A stretch of 64,000 nucleotides of DNA, taken from positions 228,921-292,920 of the forward strand of contig JBBHKE010003466.1 in the NCBI GenBank assembly GCA_037447655.1, in the 5' to 3' direction. The notes under the pieces were generated by a model. That model ran no database searches. It was given only the letters and a program-made list of their open reading frames with translations, and was not told where the DNA came from. The position numbers were made by a program, and so were the translations under genes. The stretch's first letter is position 1. Each line of letters starts with the position of its first letter. The stretch is from Zygnema cylindricum (Eukaryota > Streptophyta > Zygnematophyceae > Zygnematales > Zygnemataceae). Shown here piece by piece: positions 1-11,009 of this stretch.

Positions 1-1584
1 ACCCGAGAATTATGGTGAGGCGATGAACAGTCCTGAGAGGAACCCGTGGAAGACAACCATTAATGAGGAGATGGCTTCGATTATGGCAGCAGATACGTGA
101 GAATTGGTGAAGTGTCCCCTTGACAGGAAGCCAATCGGGTGTAAGTGGGTATTTAAATTGAAACTCAACCCAGATAACACCATTGAGCGCTACAAGGCTT
201 GATTAGTGGCGAAAGGATTTACCAAGAAAGAGGGAATTGACTACGAGGAGACATTTGCCCAGTCGTCAAGTTCCCCTCCGTCTGGATACGTCTCAGTTTG
301 GCAACAGCAGAAGATATGGAAGTACATCAAATGGACATTAAGACGACCTTCCTACATGGAGAGTTAGAAAAAGAGATCTTTATGCAACAGCCCCCAAGAT
401 TTGTGGTGCAATGGGAGGAGAGCAAGGTATGCCAATTGATCAATCTTTGTATGGGCTGAAACACGCGCCCCGGCAATAAAATAAGAAGCTCGATTAGTTT
501 CTTACAGGTTACGGATACATTTGGATTAGTTCAAATCACTCATTTTATTTGTTTGAGGATGAGGAAGGAATTATATATATTGCAATTTATGTTGATGATT
601 TGCTTGTTGTAGGTAAATCTATGAATAAATTTAATAAGATGAAAACAGATCTAAAAAGATAGATTCGAGATGAAAGATATGGGCAACACAAGGTACATTT
701 TAGGAATTCAGGTAGAGAGAGATAGAGATAGAAAGATAATCAAATTAAATGAAAAGGAGGCCATTGGAAACATGTTGGGAAGATTCCAAATGGACAAGGC
801 TAATAGTTGTACGACTCCAATGGAACTAAAAAAGAGAAGTGAGGGGAGTGTGGAAGAGGGAGTAATAATCTTGGATGATGAGTTAGGCCCTGAAGGGAAA
901 AGATTTATGCATAGAATTCCATATAGGCAAGTAGTGGGCAGTTTGATATATTTTATGAAATGTACCAGACCGGACATAGTTGCAGCTGTAGGAGTACTAA
1001 GTAGGAGTCTGCATGCTCCCACTAAGAAAGATTGGGAGGCAGCTAAGAGAGTCCTTATATATCTCATAGGGACTAGAGATTCATGACTGCATTTGGGTGG
1101 GAACAATACCAACATCACCACTTAGAGTGATGTTAGCTATAGGGATGCTCATATGAAAAGATGCACGTCTGGGTATGTATTGTATGTGGGTGATGGTGCT
1201 TGCTTCTGGAGCAGCTAGCAGCAAAAGGTCATTGCTTAGTCCACCAAGGAGGCTGAGTACATGGCCTGAAGCTCTGCTGTAAAAGAATTAATGTCGGTAA
1301 AAACTTTGTTTGGTGAGCTTGGTCATCTTAAAATTGGTGTCCAAAAAGTGTTTTGTGATAATTAGGCAGCCATTGCCATTTCTGCCAATCCTAAACACCA
1401 CTTTAAAACAAGACATATGAACATTAGACTTCGTTTCGTTAGAGAGAAGGTAGAAGACAAAACAATCAGTTTAGAGTATTGAACAGATAGTGAAATGGTT
1501 GCACATATGATGACCAAACCTATGCCTTCCCCAAAGCTAATTTTTTGCAGGGAGAAGTGTGGTATTAAATTGAAGAGTGACTAA
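1..1584 (+). pseudogene. Ty1/copia pol fragment (RT to RNase H), decayed
   Basis: The window opens inside a copia pol gene that runs to a stop near 1582. Visible pieces are the RT core (KWVFKLKLNPDNTIERYKA at about 145-200, then the YVDDLLVV catalytic motif near 589-612), the KDMGNTRYILGIQ block at 670-715 and the RNase H end (CTRPDIVAAVGVLSRSL, then KHHFKTRHM). It is closely related to the pol of element C on the minus strand (35540-37741). It is broken by many changes: Trp or Arg codons turned to TGA, TAG stops in the RNase H part, and a one-base deletion near 261 that shifts the frame. Only a 138-codon piece (670-1086) stays open. The 5' part of the element lies outside the window. Confidence 0.9.
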
Positions 1585-1682
1585 AAGATAAAGGGAAAGG
1601 AGAAATTAAAGTTTCTTTTAAAATTTTCTAGGTTTTCTTGAAAAGAGGTAATCAATAGTTCACTTCTCTATTTTAGTTATAC

Positions 1683-1683
<1 letters not shown>

Positions 1684-1755
<72 letters not shown>
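1684..1755. repeat. (GA)n microsatellite
   Basis: This is a nearly pure run of GA dinucleotides of about 70 bases, with one GGGA interruption near the end. It separates the copia pol fragment from a family-A LTR. Confidence 0.97.
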
Positions 1756-1756
1756 T

Positions 1757-2306
1757 TTATTAATGTGTAGGGCCGCCAATGAATTTAGACGTGATAAGAA
1801 TCACCCGGATTTTTAGGTATAGATATTGTTAGTGGACAATTCTGGTCCTAACACTTAGATTTTTGTTTGTAGGGTGTTTGGTGAACCATGTACATACGTT
1901 TTAGATGTTTTCTAGATCTTTTAGATGTTTTCTAGATCTTTAGAGTATTTAGTTCAATTAGGATTGATCAATTCAATAGAGAATGTACATTCTACACAAG
2001 AATTAAAGAAATGAGAGCACTGAGTGCAGATTAAGGTGTTTTATGCTCTATTGTCTCTAATTTGCTTGTGGTACATGTTTGTTTCGTTGAAATACCTCTT
2101 TCGTTTGGAGTTACATATCTTACACTATAGATCTAGTCTTCTAGGTATTTCTCTTTGGGTTTGCTTCCGCTAACATGTGTGATAATGACTCAGCTCTTAT
2201 TCTAAGTGCTTCTATTAGCCCTAGTGCTCCACTTGCTCTTGCTGGTGCAAGTGTGACTCCTAGTGTGTGGATCATTGCCGAGTCTTAATGCCCATGACTT
2301 TCAACA
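1757..2306 (+). repeat. Copia family-A LTR, 5'-truncated
   Basis: The segment matches the 3' three quarters of the family-A LTRs at 3350-4036 and 8475-9175 (minus) and 7427-8094 (plus). Shared blocks include GGGCCGCCAATGAATTTAGA, AGATGTTTTCTAGATCTTTT repeats and GATTGATCAATTCAATA. As in other family members the gag start codon lies inside the LTR (ATG at about 2174), and the LTR ends in TTCAACA at 2306. The first ~130 bases of the LTR are missing. The base after the LTR is not a priming site but the start of a satellite array. Confidence 0.8.
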
Positions 2307-3345
2307 AAAAAAATGATTCGGAGTTTATTTTACCTTTTTTTGTGACCGCGAACGGAAAACGTTGTTTGTTACAAATATCTTTGTTAGCGCAAACTCAAAT
2401 TTGTGTTAGATACATGGTTATGGTTTTTTTAACTTTTTTTTTGAGCGCTAACAATATCAAGAGTTTGTTACCACTATTGTTGTTAGCACAAACACAAACT
2501 TGTGTTATAAACATGGTTAGAGTTTATTTTACCTCTTTTTGAGACCGCGAACAATAAACGTTGTTTGTTACAAATATCTTTGTTAGCGCAAACTCAAATT
2601 TGTGTCAAAAACTTGGTTTAGGGATTTTTTTAACTAATTTTGTGAGCGTTAACAATATAATGTGTTTGTTACCACTATTGGTGATAGTGCAAACACAAAC
2701 TTGTGTTGTTAACATGGTTCGGAGTTTATTTTACCTCTTTTTGTGACCGCGAACAACAAACGTTGTTTGTTACAAATATCTTTGTTAGCGCAAAATCAAA
2801 TTTGTGTTAGAACCATGGTTTAAGGTTTTTTTTTAACTATTTTGTGAGCATTAACAATATAAAGTGTTTGTTACCACTATTGTTGTAAGTGCAAACACAA
2901 ACTTGTGTTATTATCATGGTTTAGAGTTTATTTTACCTCTTTTTGTGACCGTGAACAATAAACGTTGTTTGTTACAAATATTTTTATTAGCGCAAACTCA
3001 AATTTGTGTTATAAACAAGGTTTAGGGTTTTTTTTAACTATTTTGTGAGCGTTAACAATGTAAAGTGTTTGTTACCACTATTGTTGTTAGCACAAAAACA
3101 AACTTGTGTTATAAACATGGTTCGGAGTATATTTTACCTCTTTTTTTGACCGTAAACAACGGACGTTGTTTGTTACAAATTTCTTTGTTAGCGCAAACTC
3201 AAATTTGTGTTAGAAACATGGTTTAGGGTTTTTTTTAACTATTTAGTGAGCGTTAACAATATAAAGTGTTTGTTACCACTATTGTTGTCAGCGCAAACAC
3301 TAACTTGTGTTTTAAACATGTTTTGTAGTTTATTTTACCTCTTTT
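2307..3345 (+). repeat. Satellite array 1, ~202-bp dimer of ~100-bp monomers
   Basis: TTTATTTTACCTC recurs at about 2523, 2725, 2927, 3128 and 3329, a spacing of 201-202 bases. Each unit has two related ~100-base halves. One reads about GACCGCGAACAATAAACG with TTTGTTAGCGCAAACTCAAA, the other about GAGCGTTAACAATATAAAG with TTGTTAGCGCAAACACAAA. This is therefore a higher-order dimer array of about five units. Short open frames inside are by-products. The array starts directly at the 3' end of a family-A LTR and is repeated in inverted orientation at 4395-5645. Confidence 0.92.
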
Positions 3346-3349
3346 AAAC

Positions 3350-4036
3350 TGTTGAAGGTCATGAGCATTCAAACTTGGCTGTGTTACACTCCCACTAGGC
3401 GTCACACTTGCACTAGCAGGGACTGAGCCTTTAGTAGATATGGCAGCAAAAGCAAACCCAAAAAGAAATACCTATTTGACTATATTTATGTTGTAAGATA
3501 TGTAGCTTTAAGTGAGAGAGGTCTTACAACCAGACAAACATATACCACAGCCAAAATAAGGACAATAGAAGAGAAAAACACCTTAAAGTGCACTTAGTGC
3601 TCTCATTTTCTTAAACTCTGTGTAGAATGTACTTTCTGTATTAAATTGATCAATTCTGATTAAAGTAAATACTCAAAAGATCTAGAAAACATCTAAAAGA
3701 TCTAGAAAACATCTAAAAGATCTAGAAAACATCTAAAAGATCTAGAAAACATCTAAAACCTATGTACATGGTTCACCAAACACCCTACTGACAAAAATCT
3801 AAGTGCTTGGACCAGAATGTCCACTAACAATATCTATACCCTAAAAATCCGGGTGATTCTTATCACGTCTAAATTCATCGGCGGCCCTACACACTAATTA
3901 ACTTAAAGATATCAATTCGTGTAGATACTTTAAAAAAATCCACACTAAATTTGGTCAATATTGAACAGTAGGTATTCCAAAAATATTCTAAGTCCTAGAC
4001 TCAAATTTCTAAGACTTACTAAAGCTTAGTTTTCAA
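3350..4036 (-). mobile_element. Solo LTR, copia family A
   Basis: A complete family-A LTR of about 687 bases lies on the minus strand with no internal region beside it. It is flanked by TAAAC on both sides (3345-3349 and 4037-4041), which fits a 5-bp target-site duplication and LTR-LTR recombination. On the minus strand it begins TTGAAAAC and ends TTCAACA. It contains four copies of AGATCTAGAAAACATCTAAA, where other family members have one to three. The in-LTR gag start codon is at about 3451. Because both flanks are repeats, the duplication could be a chance AT-rich match. Confidence 0.72.
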
Positions 4037-4394
4037 TAAACTTGATTGGTCAAGAGATCAGTAGATAGACACTCAGTGTATAAAGTTTAGGACTTAGAAA
4101 TATTTTGATATCTAGTATTGAGATAATGCAAATCTGAATACAATTTTTGTGAAACTTGCAGATGTAATATCTTATGGTTTACTAGTTCAATTGTGCTGTA
4201 ATTTTGGGAATTGACAGTTTGTATGCTTGTGATATTGTTTGCCGAATTTGGTGAGATTTGTAATTGTGAATAAGGTATTATATTTGGGGAAACATTAGTG
4301 TTTGATTGGTTTCTTGGTTAGCTTTTGTTTAAGTTATGTCTACTTCTACCACTATTGCTGTAGCTCCACCTGTATTAATATTCATAGAACAACA
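4037..4394 (+). repeat. Copia family-B LTR, 3' part
   Basis: This matches the 3' third of the family-B LTRs at 21442-22427 (minus) and 55607-56643 (plus), including GACTTAG, TATCTTATGGTTTAC and the gag start ATGTCTACTTCTACCACT (M-S-T-S-T-T). It ends in GAACAACA at 4394, exactly where family-B LTRs end. The next bases are satellite array 2 rather than a priming site. Confidence 0.75.
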
Positions 4395-5645
4395 GATATT
4401 TGTATCAAACAACGTATATCGTTCGCGGTCACAAAAAGAGGTAAAATATACTTTGAACCATGTTTATAACACAAGTTTGTGTTTGTGCTAACAACAATAG
4501 TGGTAACAAACACTTGATATTGTTAGCGCTCACAAAAATAGTTAAAAAAAACTATAACAATGTATCTAACACAAATTTGAGTTTGCGTTAACAAAGATAT
4601 TTTTAACAAACAACGTTTATCGTTCGCGGTCACAAAAAGAGGTAAAATAAACTCTGAATCATGTTTTTATCACAAGTTTATGTTTGCGCAAACAACAATA
4701 GTGGTAACAAACACTTTATATTGTTAACCCTCACAAAAATTCTAAAAAAAAACCCTAAACCGTGTTTCTAACACAAATTTGAGTTTGCGATAACATTGTT
4801 AGTTGTAACGAACAACGTTTATTGTTCGCGGTCACAAAAAGAGGTAAAATAAACTCCGAACCATGTTTATAACCCAAGTTTGTGTTTGCGCTTACAACTA
4901 TAGTGGTAACAAACTCTTTATATTGTTAGCGCTCACAACAATTGTTAAAAAAACCATAAACTGTGTACCTAACACAAATTTGAGTTTGAGCTAACAAAGA
5001 TATTTGTAACAAACAACGTTTATCGTTCGCGGTTACAAAAAAAGGTAAAATAAACTCTGAATCATGTTTTTATCACAAGTTTTTTTTTGCGGAAACAACA
5101 ATAGTGGTAACAAACACTTTATATTGTTAACCATTACAAAAATATTAGAAAAAAACCCTAAACCATGTTTCTAACACAAGTTTGAGTTTGCGCTAATAAA
5201 GATTTTTGTAACAAACAACGTTTATTGTTCGCGGTCACAAAAAGAGGTAAAATAAACTCCGAACCATGTTAACAACACATGTTTGTGCTTGTGCTAACAA
5301 CAATAGTAGTAAAAAACACTTTATATTGTTAATGCTCACAAAATTAGATAAAAAAAACCCAAAACCATGTTTCTAACACAAGTTTGTGTTTGCGCTAACA
5401 ACAACAGTGTTAACTAACTCTTTATATTGTTAATGCACGAAAAAATAGTTAAAAAAAAACATAAACCATATTTCTAACACAAATTTTGAGTTTGTGTTAA
5501 CAAAGGTATTTGTATCAAACAACGTTTATTGCTCGTGGTCACAAAAAGAGGTAAAATAAACTCCAAAACATGTTTATAACAGAAGTTTGTGTTTGCGCTA
5601 ACAACAAAAGTGGTAACAAACACTTTCTTTTGTTAGCGCTCACAA
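4395..5645 (-). repeat. Satellite array 2, inverted copy of array 1
   Basis: The same ~202-base dimer as array 1 is seen on the opposite strand, with blocks such as CGTTTATCGTTCGCGGTCAC and AGAGGTAAAATAAACTC recurring at about 200-base steps for about six units. It starts directly after the 3' end of a family-B LTR and ends abruptly inside copia pol coding sequence near 5646. Arrays 1 and 2 are divergent copies separated by about 1 kb of LTR sequence, which makes a large inverted repeat. Confidence 0.92.
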
Positions 5646-7410
5646 AATACCAAAAACTCCTCTCCCTGAAGGTGAAACCCAATCACAAGCAGAATCACTT
5701 GTATCAAGGAGGAGGACCCAACCATCTATACCAGCGATAGAATCTCCAAGTGGAGTGAGGCGAAGTGCACGACTCATAGGAGCAAATGCAGCTTTTGCTC
5801 ACTCAACACACATAGAAGAGCCTCTAACATTGACAAAAGCTTTTTCGAGTGATGAAAAGCAACATTGGGTTGAAGTGGTCAATGAAGAAATGAAGTCCAT
5901 CATGGAGGCCCAAACGTGGGGTTTGGTGGAACTTCCTCCAAGAAGGAAGGCTATTGGGAGTAAATGGGTGTTTATGTTAAAATTGAACCCAGATAATACC
6001 ATAGACAGGTATAAGGCTCGGTTGGTTGCTAAAGGATATAATCAAAAGGAGGGGATAGATTATGAAGAAACTTTCTCCCCTGTTGTAAGGTTTCCATCAG
6101 TCCGCATCTTACTTACACTAGCTACCATAGAGGATTTTGACATTCACCAAATGGATGTCAAATTTGCCTTTTTGCATGGTGATTAAGATGAGGTCATTTA
6201 CATGAAGCAACCAGAGGGTTATAAGGAAGCAGGAAAAGAAAATCTTGTGTGCAGACTTTTAAAATCTTTGTATGGCTTGAAGCAAGCCCCAAGACAGTGG
6301 AACTGAAAATTAGATTAGTTCTTGAGAGGATTAGGATTTACTAGAATTAGTTTTGATCATTCAGTTTATGTGATGTGTGGTGATAATCCTGATGAGGTGA
6401 TATTCATTGCTGTGTATGTTGATGATCTGCTACTAATCAGTAGGAACAAAGAGGGAATTGCTAGAGTAAAACACGCTCTTAATTCACAATTTGAAATGAA
6501 GGATTTGGGTGAGGCTAAATATATCATTGGAATACAAGTTGTAAGTGATAGAGAAAAGAAAAAAATTAGGCAAACTCAAAAAGAAGCGATAGGAAACATG
6601 TTGGAAAAATTTGGCTTGGCTGATGCCAAAGGTTGTGCAACTCCTATGGAGTATAAGCAGAAACTTGTAGGAATAGTGCATGAGTGTAGATTCAGAATAG
6701 ATGAGGAACTGAGTGCAGAAGAGCAAAAATTTATGTCCTAAGTACCTTATAGACAAGTAGTAAGAAGTCTGATATACTTCATGAATTGTACTAGGCCTGA
6801 TATTGTTGCAGCTGTTGGTGTATTGAGCAGAAGTCTGCAAAACCCACAAAAGAAAGACAGGGAGGCAGCAAAAAGTGTCTTAAGGTATCTTGTTGGGACT
6901 AGAAATCTTTGGCTTACTTTGGGAGGGGCCAAGGTTGGCATTAATACTTGGAGGGATGCTAGCTATGGTGATGTGTCTAGTAGGAAGTCTACAACTGGGT
7001 ATGTCATTCAGATTGGAAGTGGTACTTGTAGTTGGAGTAGTAAACTTCAGAAGCTCACGGCTCAATCTACTATGGAAGCCGAATACATGGTAGCGAGCGC
7101 AGCCTTGAGAGAGTTGCTTTGGATTAAGGCGATTCTCTAAGAATTGAGTTTTACGCAACACGGGACACAAATTATATGGTGCGACAATCAAACAACTATT
7201 TCTATGGCTACAAACCCAAGTCATCATTTTAAGAGTAAATATGTGGACATTTGGCTACATTTGGTACATGAGAAAGTATTTGCAAAAGTGGTAAAACTTT
7301 GTTTTTTGCCTGATGAGAAAATGGTTACGGACATGTTGACAAAAGCCCTTCCCGCTCCTAAGTTGGAGTACTGCAGAAAAGCATGTGGTTTAAGTGAGAA
7401 AGTCTTCTAA
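5646..7410 (+). pseudogene. Ty1/copia pol (RT-RNase H), one frame with five stops
   Basis: A single frame from about 5650 to 7410 encodes the end of integrase and linker (RRRTQPSIPAIESP), the RT (KWVFMLKLNPDNTIDRYKAR, then FDIHQMDVKFAFLHGD, SLYGLKQAPRQWN, and YVDDLLLIS near 6415) and RNase H (SRKSTTGYV, TMEAEYM, DNQTTISMATNPSHHFKSKY). The frame is kept throughout but has stops at 6184 (TAA), 6304 (TGA), 6316 (TAG), 6739 (TAA) and 7138 (TAA), at places where the intact relative in element C has sense codons. A purine tract (AAGGGGAG) and a family-A LTR follow at once, so this is the 3' end of a family-A element. Its 5' half was replaced by, or joined to, satellite array 2. Confidence 0.92.
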
Positions 7411-7426
7411 AGCTGAAGGGGAGTAT

Positions 7427-8094
7427 TGAAAAGTAAGCTTTAGTAAGTCTTAGAAATTTGAGTCTAAAACTTAGAATATTTTTGGAATACCAACTGTTCA
7501 ATATTGACAAAATTTAGTGTGGATTTTTTTGTAGTATCTACAAGAATTGATATCTTTAAGTTAATTAGTGTGTAGGGCCGCCAATGAATGTAGACGTGAT
7601 AAGAATTACCCGGATTTTTAAGGTATAGATATTGTTAGTGGACAATTCTGGTCCAAACACATAGATTTTTGTCAGTAGGGTGTATGGTGAACCATGTACA
7701 TACGTTTTAGATGTTTTCTAGATCTTTTAGATGTTTTTTAGATATTTTTGATTTTTTCTAGATCTTTTGAGTATTTAGTTCAATTAGGATTGATCAATTC
7801 AATACAGAATGTACATTCTACACAGAGTTGAAGGAAATGAGAGCACTAAATGCACTTTAAGGTGTTTTTCTATTTTATTGTCCTTATTTTGGCTGTGGTA
7901 TATGATTGTCTGGTTGTAAGACCGTTCTCACTTACAGCTACATATCTTACAACATAGATATAGTCAAATAGGTATTTCTTTTTGGGTTTGCTTCTGCTGC
8001 CATGTCTACTAATAGCTCAGTCCCTCTTGGTGCAAGTGTGACGCCTAGTGGGAGTGGAACACAGCCAAGTCAGAATGCTCATGACCTAAAATAG
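7427..8094 (+). mobile_element. Copia family-A 3' LTR, slightly 3'-truncated
   Basis: The LTR starts just after the purine tract that follows the pol frame ending at 7410. It contains the family blocks AGGGCCGCCAATGAATG, TAGATGTTTTCTAGATC and GATTGATCAATTCAATAC, and an in-LTR gag start at about 8002 reading M-S-T-N-S-S-V-P-L-G-A-S-V-T-P. The match stops at about 8094, some 12 bases before the expected TTCAACA end, where an inverted family-A gag fragment begins. Confidence 0.82.
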
Positions 8095-8474
8095 TAGTCT
8101 GAAGAAACAACCTTTTCATAACATGACAATGATCTGACATACTACCTCCAAAATACTTTATTTCAAAAATCTGAGTGGCTATGTTTGTCTGGACGATAAC
8201 ATCTAGCTGAACATACATAGCACATACACGAAACCAAACTTCAGAGGCTTTCTTCATCTCAAGTTATGACATTACAAAATCTTTTGTTATAGACTGCTTC
8301 AAGACGTTAAGGCAGTGGAGATTCTTTTTTCTCCAATCCGGCGCAGTCACATCCGTTGTTCCTTCCACAATGAGTGACAAGTCCCTCTCCTCGAAATATG
8401 AGCTCAAAATATTTTCCCACTATAAGAAGTCAGTTCCGTCAAAAATAGGAAATTTGGGCGGTGGGCCTATAACC
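8095..8474 (-). pseudogene. Copia family-A gag, N-terminal part, decayed
   Basis: The minus strand encodes the start of gag downstream of the family-A LTR at 8475-9175. The frame begins inside the LTR (ATG at about 8626) and crosses the priming site. It reads VIGPPPKFPIFDGTDF and later MKKASEVWFRVCAMYV with IFEIKYFGGSMSDHC, typical of the UBN2-type gag domain of plant copia elements. Stops interrupt it after FDGTDFL and before MKKASEV. It joins head-on to the plus-strand family-A LTR at about 8095, so the rest of the element is missing. Confidence 0.8.
8461..8474 (-). promoter_or_regulatory. Primer binding site, family A (initiator tRNA-Met anticodon arm)
   Basis: On the minus strand GGTTATAGGCCCAC follows the LTR end directly. 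It differs at one base from the 14-base complement of the plant initiator tRNA-Met anticodon arm that is found perfectly in elements C, D and N. Confidence 0.7.
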
Positions 8475-9175
8475 TGTTGAAGGTCATGGGCATTAAGACT
8501 CGGCAGTGATCCACTCCCACTAGGAGTCACACTTGCACCAGCCGGAATATTCGTCCGTAGAAGAGTAGGCGGAGCACTAGGGCTTATAAGAGCACTTGTA
8601 ACAGGAGCTGGGCCATTATCAGACATATTAGCAGAAGCAAACCCAAAGAGAAATGCCTTGTAGACTAGATCTATAGTGTAAGATATGTTACTCTAAATGA
8701 AAGAGGTCTTTCAACCAAACAAACATGTACAACAAGCAAATCAAAGACAATAGAGCTTATAACACCTGAAACTACACTTAGTGCTCTCATTTCCTTAACT
8801 CTTGTGTCGAATGTACATTCTGTGTTGAATTGATCAATCCTAATTGAACTAAATACTTAAAAGATATAGAAAACATCTAAAAGATCTAGAAAAAATCTAA
8901 AACTTATGTACAGGGTTCACCTAAATATCTACTGACAAAAATCTAAGTACTTGGACCGAATTGTCTAGTAACAATATCTAGACCCTAAAAATCCAGGAGA
9001 TATGTTTCACCTCTACATTCATAGGCGGCCGTACACACTAATTTACTTAAGATAGCTTTTTAAGAAGATACTAAAAATCCACACAAAATATAGCTAATAT
9101 TGAATAGTTGGTGGTCCAAAAATATTCTAAGTACTGGACTCAAATTCTTAAGACTTACTAAAGCTTAATTTTCAA
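8475..9175 (-). mobile_element. Copia family-A 5' LTR
   Basis: This is a full-length family-A LTR (about 700 bases) on the minus strand. It starts TTGAAAATTAAGC at 9175 and ends CTTCAACA at 8475. It is followed by the priming site and gag, so it is a 5' LTR. The in-LTR gag start is at 8626. Its outer edge touches the 40-bp satellite array at 9176. Confidence 0.8.
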
Positions 9176-10006
9176 TGAGTTAGGTAACAGTTTCTATTAG
9201 TGCTAACAGTTTGTGTTAGTTAGGTAACAATTCTTGTTAGCGTTAATAGTTTGTGTAAGTTAGGTAACAATTACTGTTAGCGCTAACAGTTTGTGTAATT
9301 TAGGTAACAATTCTTGTTAGCGCTAGTAGTTTGTGTAATTTAGATAACAATTTTTGTGACCGCTAACAAATTGTGTAAGTTGGGTTACAATACCTATCAG
9401 CGCAAACAATTTTTGTAAGATGGGTAACAATTTCTGTTAAGGCTAATAGTTTGTGTAAGTTAGGTAACAATTCCTGTTAGCGCTAACAGTTTGTATAAGT
9501 TAGGTAACAATTCTTGGTAGCGCTAATAGTTCGTGTAATTAAGATAACCATTTTTGTTATCGCTAACAGTTTGTGTAATTAAGATAAAAATTCATGTCAG
9601 CCCTAAATGTTTAAGTTATTAGATAACATTTCCTATTACCGCTAACTGTTTGTGTAATTTAGATAACATTTTTTGTTAGCGCTAACAATTGTGTAAGTTA
9701 GGTAACAATTCTTGTTAGGGCTAATAGTTTGTGTATTTAAGATAACAATTCTTGTTAGCGCTTACAATTTGGGTAAGTTAGTTGGTCATTCCCATTAGCG
9801 CTAATTGTTTGTGTAATTTAGAAAAAAATTATTGTTTGCACTAACAGTTTGTGTAAATTAGGTAACAATTCTTGTTAGCGCTTACAATTTGGGTAAGTTA
9901 GGTAACGATTCCTATTAGCGCTAATAGTTTGTGTATTTTATATAACAATTCAAGTTAGCGCTAACTGTTTGTGTAAGTTAGGTGAGATCTCTTATTAGCG
10001 CTATTG
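9176..10006 (+). repeat. 40-bp satellite array with GTTAGCGCTAAC palindrome
   Basis: About 20 copies of a 40-base unit read roughly TTAGGTAACAATTCTTGTTA followed by GCGCTAACAGTTTGTGTAAG. Starts at 9181, 9221, 9261, 9301 and 9341 show the exact period. The centre of each unit is the perfect 12-base palindrome GTTAGCGCTAAC or a close variant. The array lies between a family-A LTR and the broken 3' end of the gypsy integrase. The GTTAGCGC core is shared with the ~100-bp satellite at 2307-5645. No spacers separate the units, so it is not a CRISPR array. Confidence 0.94.
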
Positions 10007-10790
10007 CCGTCCATCTTTGGAAGGACCAGTGCTTGGGCCGAGGCAGCGCCGGGGAGAATGGGATACCGTCCAAACAAAATGATATATGGGCTCTAGGTGT
10101 GGAGGGATGCTTGCTGGCTGAATGAGTACCCCATGGCGATCCAAGGCATCCTTCTATCCCACTCTCCTAGATCCTCTTCCACAACATATTTACGTAGTGA
10201 CCACTTGACTGTCTCCACGCACCTTTCGCCCAAACCATCGGCTTGTGGGTGGTCTCGGCTAGTCAGCCGATGGTCTATGAGGCATAATTCCAACAAGTTG
10301 GAGAATTCTCTCCCAAATCCGGAGCCTTGGTCAGTCAGAACTTCGGCTGGTGCCCCAAATTGGGAAAGCACTCTTTGCAAGAATGCGTCCGCAATCGCCT
10401 TAGACTCCTTCCTCAGGAAGACCACCAATTCGATCCACTTGGAAAAATTCTCTATCATTACGAATACAAAGCGGTTCCCTCGTTTGGTAGTGGGGAGAGG
10501 ACACAGCAGATCCAGAGACCACCGATAAAACATTCCCCTGATGGGAAGGGAATGAAGTTGAGAACCTCCCTTTTTGTCAAAAGCTGCTTTGACTCTGTCA
10601 CAGGAGGAACACGTCTGCACAATCCGATTGACGTGGGTCCGCAACCCGTGCCACCATTACGATCCTGCGACCAAGGAGGTGGTCCTTTTCTACCCAAAAT
10701 GGCCACACTACTGGTGAAGGTTAAAAATAAGAGTCTCCCCGTCGGCCGGGGGACGAACCACTTTCCTTGTCCCATCAGCCCACTTCCGTA
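10007..10790 (-). pseudogene. Gypsy integrase, 3'-truncated
   Basis: The minus strand encodes an integrase. The zinc-binding end is seen as LRTHVNRIVQTCSSCDRVKA (about 10655-10590). The catalytic core follows: first Asp in YRWSLDLLCPLP, second Asp in VLTDQGSGFG, and Glu in LGERCVETVKWSLRKYV. The open piece is 10093-10644. Upstream the frame shifts near 10650, where HFGRKR and the His ligands would lie. After the core, PWIAMGYSFS leads to a partly readable tail that ends at the satellite at 10006. The C-terminal domain is missing. Confidence 0.88.
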
Positions 10791-11009
10791 TTAAGAGGCC
10801 CTTTTCGCACTCGTATGCCGCCATTCGTGTTTGCATCGGAGATAACTGTACTCCTGACAAATGCGGAAGAGGGTAACCTTGTTGGAGAGATTAGAGAGCC
10901 TCTGGATCATTCCAAATATCTTTCCTTCCGGCCCCTATTGGCGCCTGCCCCTCCACGTCCGCAGAGAAAGTGGACAATTCCCCCCCAGATTGAGGAAGCC
11001 AAATAAAGG

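Noticed and set aside
5646-7410. In-frame TAA, TAG and TGA in a well-kept pol frame as a sign of an altered genetic code.
   Set aside because: All three stops occur in place of several different amino acids, and the intact relative at 35540-43848 uses ordinary codons and a normal stop.
9176-10006. The 40-bp direct repeats as a CRISPR array.
   Set aside because: Units abut without unique spacers, are degenerate along their length, and lie in a eukaryotic retrotransposon context with no cas genes.
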